64,000 nucleotides of DNA from Thuidium tamariscinum (lineage: Eukaryota; Streptophyta; Bryopsida; Hypnales; Thuidiaceae), in assembly GCA_947034885.2 (NCBI GenBank), contig OX344750.2, positions 37,992,821 through 38,056,820 on the forward strand, given 5' to 3'. The notes below the pieces were generated by a model. That model was not told where the DNA came from. It saw only the letters and a program-made list of their open reading frames with translations, and made no database searches. A program made the position numbers and the translations under genes. This document shows positions 46,331 to 58,905 of this stretch, piece by piece (position 1 is the stretch's first letter; the number at the start of each line of letters is the position of its first letter).

Positions 46331-49300
46331 CGGTGACTGTAAAGCTCTTGACATCCATGACTGGGGATGATACCTCATTTTTTCATCCAAATTTGCACGA
46401 ATTCACCCAAAACAGAGCAAAAACTGTTCAAATGTTTTGGAACCATTTAGCTATTTCTCGTGGTTGTAAAACCATGTATATATGTATTTTATTTATTTAT
46501 TTATTTATTTTTTAATCTCTGAGCTTATCTTTTCTAACACAACAATCAATAACTTGGATACCCAATTCAATGCATTTGACATACGACATGTTCTCAATGT
46601 TATTCATCTATACTATTGCAATGTCAATAATATTCAAGTGAAAAATGTGGTTGATTTTGAATAAATTTTGAAATATATATATTTGTATACACACAATTTC
46701 ATTTGCATCAGATAATAAGAATAAAAATGTTGATTTTTACAATGGAAAACTTCAAGTTGGAAAATAAATCATTATACTTAAATAATATTATTTAGAAACT
46801 CATTTTCAAAAGAAAAATAATTCCGTGGATAAAATATCTCCAATGCTCTAAAATAGTATTATAATTAGGAAAAATTCTTCAAATGAATTGATGATTTTTG
46901 GTGTGAATAGATTGTACCGATTCTTTTGAATACATTGTATGAACTTCAACAACAATTTGAGTCAATTTCAATACATTATAACAATTTTAGATTATTTTGT
47001 AAAATAAATAAAATGATATTATGAATTTTTTATCAAAAATAATTTAGAATTGTAAGGCTTTTAATTACAAAAGTATAAATTTAGCTTTTGATTTTCTTAA
47101 TCAATGCTTTAATTCATTATGATGAGGTTTAGAACTTAAAGGGGGGAGATAGTGAGCGGTTAGAGTAGGAACATACGTGTGAACAAATGATAGGATATTT
47201 TAAAAACATGGAGGCAAAAAATTATAGATGGATTATTTGTGCTATAAGATATATAAAATGGCATTAGATGACTATAGGGTATGGAATAATAGGTTCCATT
47301 AGAAAATGCAATATTCCTAAAATACCCCCCTTTATATTCCTTTTTTGGGCCAAAAGTCTCAAAAAGTTACCTTGTGAATGGCATATTAGGTAGAATATAT
47401 TCATTTAAAGACATGGTGAGGACTTTTAACAGGTTGTTTTTGAATAGTAACTTGTAGTCGTGAGATCTTCATGGATTTTGCAAGGAAGTCTGCGATTTTG
47501 AGTATGTGGCCTAATGTGTGTGTTTGTGTGTTCATGTTCTTTTCAAACATTTTCATTGATCCGACTGTGTGTGTATTAGCAAAATAATTAACCTTGTAGA
47601 TGCCCCCTCCAGACTCCTTAAAGGGACCCCAATACATATTTTAAATTATACATCCTAAGTCAAAAAAATGCCTTGCAACCCTACTTTCCCATACACCAAG
47701 CTCTAACTTCATGATGGCTGACATTGGCATGTACAACCTCCAATGGTTGCCAAAAATATACGTTCAAATTACCGTGTCGCTTTCTTTGTATATTATAATC
47801 TCAAGCTAAGTACCTCAATCAGTCAAGTACCTTCATGTACTACTCCAATCAAGGCCAAAAACAAACCATAATTAGCATCTTATGTTGTAATAATATGTGT
47901 ACCAAATTACTTCTTTAGTTCAAAACATAGGAAATCATGATGGTAGAAACAATAAACCATTTAGCCATGATGGTATCCATCACCATAAAAACTTTAAAAA
48001 AATGTGGAACAATCCTTGATTATATCAATTCAACTTTGGGAAAAAAATATTAAATACATTCTTTTTGTGGAGTTTAGCCCTTGTCCACATATGAGATAAG
48101 GTAAAACAACCTATTACAGACCAAACGAGGAGTTTGCCCTCTTATTACAGCTGAAATCTTCTAATTCTTTTCCCACATGTAGATAAGTAATAGAAATAAT
48201 GAGAACAATTGAAACTATATTTTTTTGACAAAATGTGAGTTTGTTATGAATTTTTGAAGTATTCCATCCATCATGGTTTCTAGACTACCCCAAAACCAAG
48301 TACAATTGTATCTATAATGGTCATCTTACTCACCTAATGCAATCAAAACATTTTTTAACACATAAGACTTGAAAAAGTCACTTTCTACAATGAATTAACA
48401 CTAAAAGCTAAAAGTTCCTATTGTGGTGACTAATCACCCCATTCCAATTAGTTAAAACATTGATTGTGGCCAGAATTTCATTCTCTGGAAGAAAACTGTA
48501 ATGGACTTATTCCTAGAATTCCTTAGTGGATAAAAGTTCATAATGAGTTGTTTTACCTTAGCAATGCTTCACACACACTTCTGGTGTACCCAACCTAGAC
48601 TCAATACATTTTAACAATGTCAAAAATTAAAGGGCTCTTAGAGGGTTCATTATTTTGCTAATAGTCTACTACAATGTAGGTGCAGAATTGTAGGGGACTA
48701 TTTGAATTACAAAAATGCATTTCTCCTTGTATTTCCCTCTCACGTGGAAGACAATGATTGTTTCATTGCTTTTCCATCACTTACAATAGTCCATGTTTGA
48801 ATTAAATAGCTATACAAGCTCAGTTTTGTTCATGTCTCCATAATTAAACATGATACTACCATGATTGTGTACAAATACTTCTTACATTATATTTCATGCT
48901 ATGATTTCATACTACCATGATAGTGCAAAAACAATTCCTACATATTATTGTGCATAAATTGTGAAGACATGTATATTGAATTAAACAATGTAGGTTAATG
49001 TAAAGTTGATATGAAAAAGCGATCTCTATATCATTCATATTGATCATGTAAAAAAAAAATTTTAAAAACTAAAGTTCAATTGATAGAATTGAATAATATC
49101 ATACCATCCTAGTAAATGAGTGTAATTGACAATTTTTATGGAAGATGCAATAGTAATATTGACTGCATTTTTTTGGTTAAATTCTAGTTGTAAATAGTCA
49201 TTATTGGTGGAAAGAAAATAAAGTTTGAAATAAATTTGATGTAGGACAAAAATTGTAGTAGAAATATTTTGAATTCAAATTATCATATCATTTATTCATA

Positions 49301-49858
49301 TCAATTTAGAATTATAAGTAATGCAAGCCTCTTCTTCAATAACCCAAAGTAGAAAATTACATAATGATAGTGTGTTTAAGAAAAAAGTAACATCCCCTTC
49401 TAAAATAGTTGTTGTTCCTACCTATATCCTTATTTTCTTAACACACCAACCCACCAAGATTGAAAATTGAAAATTCCAAAACTTCATCCAATCTTTGTCC
49501 CAAACTCCAATAAAGACAATGAAATTAATAGCAAGTTTGTCTTTTAATAATCAAAGGACCTACATTAAATTATGAATGGTCAAATTGAATTTCTTTTATA
49601 TCATATAGAACTATGTACAAAAGAAAATCTAAATCTAAAATTTTATGGATGAAATTGACTCATTTCTTTGCCTACTCTATTGGACTTCACCAAAACTTTT
49701 GTTGATGATGTTGGAAATCCAAAGTTGTACTCTAGAAGCTAACAAAAATTACAAAAAAAATAGATTTTAAAATACTCCATTCAATTATTCATTGATGGAA
49801 TATCAAAATTTGCAATTTCAAAATTTTATACTGTCAAAAATTTAATAAAATATTGATT

Positions 49859-49862
<4 letters not shown>
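46331..49862. other. AT-rich intergenic DNA with a family N repeat
   Basis: Apart from the dispersed repeat at about 48225-48565, related to 35640-36070, I see no gene, RNA or paired ends. Confidence 0.4.

Positions 49863-49913
<51 letters not shown>
49863..49913. repeat. AT dinucleotide microsatellite, about 50 bp
   Basis: An uninterrupted run of alternating A and T. Confidence 0.95.
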
Positions 49914-49914
<1 letters not shown>

Positions 49915-50505
49915 CTCTAGGTATTTTCTTGCTTCCTTTAAAATCTACCAAAATATTTTTTTTAAATATTTTTGGTCTCTAGGAATCATAGGTGTTAATT
50001 ATTCATATTTTAGATTTAGAAGACTTTTCCACTTGTTTTTATGTACTTAAAGTACAATCGAGCTTTAGAATCTAATCCAATATCTATTTACTTATCTAAT
50101 GTAACTATAAAATAAGTTTTCTCTTTGCAAGTACAAACAAGAGAAATTGCACATCAAAATCAAGTACTTTAGGTTTTCAAGCATAGACAATTGTCATTAA
50201 TTTAAAGAAATAAATAATTTAAAAATAGAAAGTTCCATACTTGGCACTATTAAGCCCTAAACATAAGACCAAACCAACATTTTTGGCTTTGTTACATTCC
50301 AAAGGTGTTGACACTAGGTTGCAATGTACTTGTATTAGAAAAAAAATTAGAATATGATGCTCTTACAACATATTTCTTACTTGTTTCTTTGGTATAATTA
50401 TACTATTTAAATAGAAAATTAGTCCATAACAAAATTCAATACTTGAGAATCACTATATATATGTTAGGAATTCACACTTTTATCTTGTCTAATAGATAGA
50501 AGCTG

Positions 50506-50640
50506 CACTAGAAGAAAAGCCTGAAATTTTGCGTTTGTTTCAACACAACGCGTCAAGTGAGTTGTGTTGAAACAAACGCAAAAAACGCAGTGAAAAACTG
50601 TGAAAACGCAGAAAAATGCATTGAATCCAAGTTAATATAT
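50506..50640 (+). mobile_element. CACTA-like terminus with a perfect 23-bp hairpin
   Basis: CACTAGAAGAAAAGC at 50506 matches the CACTA(G/C)AAGAAAA ends of plant En/Spm elements. Just inside, TTTTGCGTTTGTTTCAACAC plus AAC (50527-50549) is followed after 11 nt by its exact complement (50561-50583), and then by A-rich GCG repeats. No right terminus is found nearby, so this may be a truncated element. Confidence 0.5.
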
Positions 50641-51424
50641 TGCAATATCTCTTTTGCCATCCACCATCTATTTCTATTAGAACATTCCAGTGACACTACC
50701 ACCTATTGACAAAAAAAAACATTACAGATTAGACATTGAATCTAATAGGTAGTCAATGCATTGATTGGCAAAAATATCTTCAAAAGATTCTTCAATGGGA
50801 TATTTTGCATGGCGGGTGCTTGATCTAAACATATCTAAGTACAATTTCTCTTTTGCCATTTGTCATCTCTTTATATTATAGCATTATAGTACAATCACAC
50901 CACTCTTTGATCCTAATAGAACACCACTTAATATACATACAATTTAATGTGACAACAAGAGAATTGATATGCAAATAAATTTGTAGAAAGATTCTCTAAT
51001 GTAACATTTTGGGCCTAAAAATTCAACTCATAGTCACAATGAGTTTGATTGCAATATTTCATTCACCATGAAGCATCTCTTTATATTAGAGCAAGACATT
51101 GAGACCAACACATATTGATCCTAATAGACCACTAATGACTCTACATTATACCAAACTCTCCAACCTATTATATAATATAAAAACAATTTAGAGAACTAAT
51201 GTTACAAATAGGAGCTAACCTTCAAAGGACATTTGTGGCCCTTGCACCTTTTAGTTAGGGAATAACAAGAATTCAATGACTTGCTATAAACGGTTCTTTT
51301 CAAAAATTGTTACATTTTTTCCTTCATCTCCACAAGCACAAAATGCGGTTGAAGTGCTTTCAAATTTTCATTACCTTCAAAAGATTCCTCTAGATTGATA
51401 CTTTTAATGGAAGTTTTGAAATAT

Positions 51425-51554
51425 TAAAAAAATTCAAATATTTAAAATTTTTTTTTTTTTAATAATTATGTGGTAGTGTCCCGACCATGTACAATTCATG
51501 TTCCTGTAGTTTGGGAACCCGCAATCTCTCAATGCCCTCAAATTTCATCTAATG
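51425..51554. mobile_element. MITE family H, copy 3 (left end unclear)
   Basis: The right half carries GTTTGGGAACCCGCAATCTC and ends CATCTAATG, as in the other copies. The left end is lost or too diverged. Confidence 0.5.
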
Positions 51555-52174
51555 ATTACTCTCTTCCTTGCTTGCCCTAAAACACCATAGAAGATTCATT
51601 TGATTGCCTCAATTTTTTTGGTAAATTTTCCTTAGAAGGAAAATGAATTTAGCATCTATAGTAATCCAAGTCCTTCCATATTTTGGAGACCTTTGCCAAA
51701 GTAATTATGAATTTTGAAGTTGAAATGTAATGGTCACAAAACACATCCATCCATAACATTTAGTAGCATGAGTAAGGGCTGCCTTTCTTCTCCGAAGTCC
51801 CAACTAAACAGAATTCATCCTTACGATCAGAAAGGAAAGAAGGTAGGAATTAGTTTATAGTAACTTACTTGAAATGGTGCATGTCAGCTTGCCTTGGGAG
51901 TGCAATCTGTCAGCACAAGTTATTGTACCATGGCAACAGGCCACTAGATCAACTTGATTTACTTTGTTAAATGCTAAGTCAGTTTTAGGCAACTGAACAA
52001 GCAAGGGACTGCCAACCTCAAACTCTGAAATCAGTAGTTACTGATATGGTACGGAATATTCCACACCATTCCATCCACATGAAGGCAAGTTTGCTTACTG
52101 CTACTGAATGTTATGTCTCCTGGAATGTACATTTTTTGTACATTGCTCATGCAATTAGAAAATAATATGTACAA

Positions 52175-52211
52175 TTTTATTTCATTTGTGTCAAAAATTA
52201 ATTAAATAATT
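52175..52211 (+). mobile_element. LINE 3'-end micro-insertion, 37 bp
   Basis: Flanking repeats AATAATATGTACAA (52161-52174) and AATAATATATACAA (52212-52225) differ at one base. The insert is TTTTATTTCATTTGTGTCAA followed by a tail of AAATT units. Confidence 0.65.
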
Positions 52212-52507
52212 AATAATATATACAACTAAGCGTGCATTTCTGAAGGTGGGTGCCTTTAAAGCCCAAGCACTTTATGGACCTGCAGCTGCCTTTTACTTCC
52301 TCCAGGTGGAATAGACTCCTTGGCCAGTTGTGTGAACATCAATGCTGTTGAAGTCAATGATTTTTGTGCACAGGCTAAGGTAGTGGTACTTGAATGCCAT
52401 GAAATTAATGACTTGGCAGCCCATTAGAATTTACAAGGGTAGCAGCCAATGGGTGATCAGGATTGAAGAATGGTGCAAACTGAATCAATTAACTTACCTC
52501 ATCAACC

Positions 52508-52870
52508 ATACGGTGGAAACACCCAAAACCGTCAAAATAAGGAATTCAGCATAGTTGGAGGCAGCACTTTCTAAAAATGATATTTTCCTAGTATTAGCAA
52601 GTGAAAATTATGAATATCCAAAAAAAAAAAGATTTTTTGGCTACAATATGTAATTTCTACAAATTTTCAAAGTGTTGGCTCCTTAGACATGTGAAACCGT
52701 CCTATAGGTGCCCCCAAAACTGACCCCTGTGAAAATTAGCACTTAGTCAACCAGATTTTCCTATGTGTCCTTTAGTTGTGTCAACAAATTACAATCACTC
52801 ATGTGGCGAACACATTAAGGGAACTCTACTAACACATTTAGGTGAATCTATTGTCCATTGCAAGGAACAG
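52508..52870. repeat. Dispersed repeat, copy 2 of 2
   Basis: This is the counterpart of 9148-9513, colinear throughout, with small gaps. Confidence 0.65.
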
Positions 52871-52952
52871 GCACAGGAATGTGTGTTTTGCCCTTACTAC
52901 CGTAGGTTGGGGGGTGCTTGAATGCTTGATAGTGGAGTGGAAAATGTTGGGC

Positions 52953-52975
52953 ATTCATTTGTTTAAAAAAAATTG
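52953..52975 (+). mobile_element. Candidate LINE 3'-end micro-insertion, 23 bp
   Basis: ATTCATTTGTTTAAAAAAAA with three further bases is flanked by AAATGTTGGGC and AAATGCTAGGC, which match at 9 of 11 positions. It is the shortest and least certain member. Confidence 0.35.
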
Positions 52976-53012
52976 AAATGCTAGGCTTCATCCCAAAACA
53001 TCTTTAGATGTT

Positions 53013-53180
53013 CATTTTTGACACAAATGAAAGGGGATTTCATTGCAAAGAAAAAATACAAGACCACTAGCCATAAGTGGCCTAATGAGAGAGTAGAACT
53101 GGACACAAGCAAACACAAACTAACAACTAGGGACAAATAAATAAGAAAGCAAAAGAGACACAACGCAAAGAAGGGCCTTG
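53013..53180 (-). mobile_element. Longer LINE 3' end, about 165 bp
   Basis: On the minus strand the sequence runs through TTGCTTTCTTATTTATTTG, a pyrimidine-rich stretch, then GCAATGAAATCCCCTTTC, ATTTGTGTC and A5. This is the layout of a plant L1-type 3' untranslated region. A diverged duplication (AACATCTTTAGATG against AACGTCTTGTGGATG) may flank it. It shows more of the source of the short insertions. The open minus-strand frame through it is not protein-coding. Confidence 0.55.
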
Positions 53181-53195
53181 CAACGTCTTGTGGAT

Positions 53196-53346
53196 GGCCA
53201 AGCAATTTGTAGAGGGCAATGCTCGGGGAGGAAGGGATTGTAGGGGAAAAAATGCGTTAACGAAGAGGGTAGAGCCCCATGAGGAAGCTCATTTTTTTCC
53301 TACAACCCCCAACGACAAGGGCATTGTCCAATGTAAACAATTGCCA
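53196..53346. mobile_element. Foldback MITE, about 150 bp
   Basis: The two halves pair imperfectly over about 60 bp. The best part is ATTGTAGGGGAAAAAATG against CATTTTTTTCCTACAAC. It directly adjoins the LINE 3' end. Confidence 0.55.
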
Positions 53347-53655
53347 AGAAATCAACAAAGCAAATGAACATTTATAATGAAAGTCAAATGTTGGATGAAA
53401 AAATCATAATGCCTGATTATGTACACAAAACTATGTAATTAGGCATTACAACTTGGTTACGTTGTAAAAATGGCCTAGAAATTCAATAGGGGATTACCTA
53501 GGAGTAGTTTACAAATCTAAGTCACTCCTTTGGAGCAGACACTAATGGCAACTAGAAGATGAATTCATTGAGAGAGCTGGCCTTTAGTGTAGTTGTTTTG
53601 CATCCATTGTAGCAAACATATCCATCTTGCACCTACAATTGATATATTGACATGT

Positions 53656-53807
53656 TGGGCAAGAAAAGTATGTTGCAATGAACAAAAAACATCACCTGAA
53701 TTTTGTTGACTGTGTGTTTTCAATCACAAAATTTGCTTTTGAAAATGCATAGTCAACAAAATCCAGGTGATCTTTTTTATTCATTGCAACATACTTTTCT
53801 TCTAGTG
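53656..53807. mobile_element. CACTA-like foldback with 50-bp arms
   Basis: The arm AGAAAAGTATGTTGCAATGA (53662 on) continues through ATCACCTG and TTTTGTTGACT and pairs with the segment ending at about 53801, with about 47 of 50 positions complementary. The right end CTTTTCTTCTAGTG is the complement of CACTAGAAGAAAAG. The left CACTA has decayed. Confidence 0.7.
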
Positions 53808-53843
53808 GACAAACAAGGCTATTAACTTGTGTTGGGAAGCTTC

Positions 53844-54168
53844 ACATTAGATGTTTTTTTAAGATTCTAAGAGAGTATTTCATAATTATTCCTTTAATTG
53901 ATTCCCTATGTAGTCAATGAGCCATTGCTAATTAAAAAATTTGAATCCAAAAAAACCATCAAAAGAAGAATTCAATATTTTTCAAAATGTATTAAAGAAT
54001 TGAAAATTTATTTCAAAATAACATTTTTTCAAAAAAATAATTAATTCATACTATTTGAGGTGGTAGTCTCTTAGCCATATCATATTGCTTACACGGTAGA
54101 GTTTTTAAGTGTGTCAATGCATTCATGTAGTTTGGAAACTAGGTAAATGATTGGGTAAGCCTCTTGTG
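53844..54168. mobile_element. MITE family H, copy 4 (decayed)
   Basis: The left end CATTAGATGTTTTTTT and GATTCTAAGAGAGT match other copies. The right end is degraded around GTAGTTTGGAAACT and CCTCTTGTG. Confidence 0.5.
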
Positions 54169-55264
<1,096 letters not shown>

Positions 55265-55748
55265 ACTATTGTGATTTCATCAATTGGTAAAGAAGTATAT
55301 ATTTGAAAAAATATATATATTTTTAAATAGATTTCTTTGAACAAGAATTAAATGAGCATAATACTTCCTAGTAATTCTCAATCAAGTCAATTATGGTGCC
55401 CATAAAGTGCCTTTTACAATTCAAAAGTCAATTTGATCCAAAAGTAATCAAATAGGAGTTACATCCAACCTTGGTAGTCTCAAATTTTGAAACTTTTATG
55501 GATTAATTTGTGAAATTTTTGAACTTCAAATGATGTTTCCTATTACTATTTACATTTTGATCTTGCACATATACCATAGAAGATGCTTGGACAATTTTCA
55601 CTCATCATATGGTCTACATTATAATATAGCTTAAACACATAGTCATGAATACTATACCTACACATTAAGATTAAATTTCACATAAAATAAATACAAGTGT
55701 CAATTTTCAGTGCTAGCATGAAAATATAGAATTGCAAGCATTTGAACC

Positions 55749-55905
55749 ATGAGCCTAGATGTAAGTAGCTCTTCTACAACCATTGAAAGTGTCTATAATA
55801 TAAACTTCTATAATATAGGTTTTTATAATATAAATATCCTATAACCATATAATGTTTCTATAATATAGGCACCTATAATATAGGTGTGTAGATTCCTAGG
55901 CTCAT
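55749..55905. mobile_element. MITE family R, copy 1
   Basis: CATGAGCCTAGA at the left and TTCCTAGGCTCATG at the right enclose TATAATATA-rich DNA with CTACAACCATTGAAAGTGTC. It matches 58341-58504. Confidence 0.6.
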
Positions 55906-57807
55906 GATCTTAGAATCATGTAATGGTAACTCTCAAGGAAGTATCTCAAATATATCAAAACTGTAGGAAATTTCTATTGCAATTTCATTCAAATAATTTT
56001 TGGAGTAAATTTTGAAATGGGATGAAATGGTTATAGTACAACTTCTAAGTTTCCAACCTTTTTTGTAGTTAGACATTATAGTTTTTTAGTCCATGTATAA
56101 TTATGTTACAATTTCTTTTTACATGTAAGCAATTACAAGAAATATATGCCAATTTCTTTTCATTTTATAGTATTCATGATTTTTGGAGGGTACTTTAAAA
56201 TTAGAGTTTAAAAAATAAAAAAATAACATTAATATAGCCAATGTAAAGACCTTCAAGAAGATTTTTCTTTGGAAGATAGAGTATAGAACAATCACCTCAA
56301 AAGAAGATCTAAAAATTGAAGAATCTCAAGAAAATAGGTCTTTTGATGTTTAAATTTGTGAAAATAAGAAGATAATCTTAGAAATATAATATAAATGATC
56401 AAATAGTTAAAACTTTATAGAGACGGTCATACACTAATGGAAACACTAAAATAATTTCCATATCCTAGAATGTATGTAGAAAGAAGCTCAATTAGTTGGC
56501 TTTTATCTAACACAAAATTTACTATTTTAAAACTTCTTTCATTTAGTAGTTGTTCATCTATCCTTCCAAATTAGCAAGTGTGGCATTCAATCAAGGGATA
56601 TTATGAATATGAATTTCTTTTAAGAAAATGGAAAAAAGATTAGCTTAGGTATAATCATCATGAACACTTTAACCATGGATTTTGAGTATTTAGACCCACA
56701 ATAGAAAGTTAAAGCTAAAAAACAATTAGTTAGAGATATGTAATAGTTTACAAAATTAAAGATTGTTACAATTGTCTACATGGTCTATAATTTATTTTGT
56801 TTTAGATTCTATATTGATAATTTCAAGATGTTACTAAACTTATTAAGCTTACCAAAAAGATCATTTAAATAGAAAAAAATACTTTACAAAGTTTGAAAAA
56901 GATCTTAGACATTAGAAATCAAATATTTTTTAATACTATCTTATATAATGAAAAAAATAGTCTCAGATCGCCCAGGTAGAAGTTCATAATGAATGTTGAG
57001 GCCCACTTCTTAACTAATGTGTTCACACTATGTACCATGGAACTCAACAATTATTTTAACTTTGAATCAGGGGTTTTGTTTTAGGCAATTTAATGCCTAA
57101 TTTCCTCCAAAAAAATTGGGCAGCTTCAAGTCTATTGAAAAAAATGAGTATAAATGTAACAAAAAATGCCACACAAAAATAATAGCCCTCTTTACCATTG
57201 CCAACATGCTTCTATACCTCATTTCATTTGTCATGCAAAGCCAAAATTGCATACATAAATTACATATTCAAAATTGTATACTCAAAATTGGCCTCCTTCA
57301 ATTGAAGTCCCCTAAGTTAAGGAGCCAGTCAATTGAAAACCTTCTTGAAAGGAAGGCCATACTACCATTTGTCTGAAAATCCAAAAAAATACCTTGCTTT
57401 GAATTCCTTTCTGAATAAAGCACCTACGGCCTTGGCTTTCTAGCTATGGCTTTGCCACACCAATGAAGGTTATAAGTTCAAACCTAGGTAGTAGCTAGGT
57501 GTTTACCACCATAGTTCATCCAATGAAAATGGAGAGTAAAAGACCTTGTCATTGTATATGAACTTGAGAATTTATTAGGAGTCTAAACATTATATTGTAG
57601 TTATTTATAGGGTTGGAATTCACCAACTAGGTCTAGAAGCTTTTGATAGTTGAGCCATTCACAACAGATGCACCGTGAAGGATGAGAAGTATTTTTCAAG
57701 TGAAATTGTCAAAAATTAAGATTTAAGGGGGGGGGGGGAGAGGGGGGAATGACCAAACTTGAATTCTTTTCCCTTGAATCCTAAACAAACAAAAGTGTAG
57801 TAGACCA
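55906..57807. other. AT-rich intergenic DNA
   Basis: No recognised gene. A G-rich homopolymer run lies near 57726-57748. The 86-aa frame at 57116-57376 has no recognisable domain. Confidence 0.4.
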
Positions 57808-58905
57808 TTATTTCCTAAAATTCTTTAATTATATTTTCATCAAAAATGCTCAAAAATTACCATTTCTAATTCAAGTACCAAATCTTAGAAAATCAACAAC
57901 ACTTATTGATACATTTAACTATAGGATCTTGTAGTACATTGGTTTGAAAAGATGTGGAAAAATTTCAAATATTTTTATTGTAGATTACAAAATATTAGTG
58001 TTCAATTGATAGGAATCCTTTTTAAGGCCCTATGAAAAAATGTTTATCTAAACTTCACAAGATCACATTTTTATGAAGTATGTTTATATTGATAATGCTT
58101 CATTGAATTTGCTCTTCAAGGCAAATTGATTAGATGATTGAAAATTTTCAAATCATTTGGAATTGTACAAGAGTAAGAAAAAAATAGCAAGTAGAAAGAA
58201 GTAGAAAATGATTCAAATTACTAAATTGTTAAGAGTTTAGTTATGGAATCAAAAAAGGCCAATCATAATGGTTGTTAAGTTGTACGTAGTAATAAACAAT
58301 TTAGAATGGTGCTAGTATGTGAATATGAAAATGTGAGCATATGAGCCTTGAACATATGTATAAGTAGATATACTACAACCATTGAAAGTATATTTAAAAT
58401 GAACGCCTATAATTTAGATATCTATAATGTAAATGCACTATAATCATAGAAGGTTTCTTTAATAAAGAGACTTATACTATAGGTGTATAGTCTTCTAGGC
58501 TCATGGGCTTTCACTTGTAGGCTTACATAATAGCAATTCTCTTTTAGAGTAGAGTACTCATAACTACTTGCAAACTAAAATTCTTCATGACTTTCATCTC
58601 ATTAATCAAAATGGAATCATTAAAAGCTTTCCGCACATACACAAATCAAAAAAATTAATTTCAAATTTTAATTTCAAATTTTTTTAAGCTATCCATATTT
58701 TTTGGTTGGAGAAAAAAAACTAAGTGTCATACAATTACTTTTTAACCATGAAGTCAAAAGTGATGAATATTGTAAAACATGAAAAAAACCCTCATCTCTA
58801 TGTTATGTAAATTTCAAAGAAGACAAATAAATTTTTTATTTGTAGTGAGTCACCTAAAATTGCTATGTTGCCAAAAAAAACATAGCTTAGTCCATTAGGA
58901 ATTAA
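57808..58905. mobile_element. TTAA element, family C, copy 4 (reverse, decayed)
   Basis: It is colinear with 38128-39078, from TTATTTCCTAAAATTC to GTCCATTAGGAATTAA (TTAA at 58902-58905). It is longer because a family R MITE inserted within it. Confidence 0.65.
58341..58504. mobile_element. MITE family R, copy 2, nested in a family C element
   Basis: ATGAGCCTTGAAC at the left and TTCTAGGCTCAT at the right, with CTACAACCATTGAAAGTAT inside, match 55749-55905. The element lies within the family C copy around it and is absent from the other copies. Confidence 0.6.

Noticed and set aside
52981-53205. 74-aa hydrophobic minus-strand frame, possible membrane protein
   Set aside because: The frame runs through the pyrimidine-rich 3' region of a LINE, so T-rich DNA gives hydrophobic codons by default.
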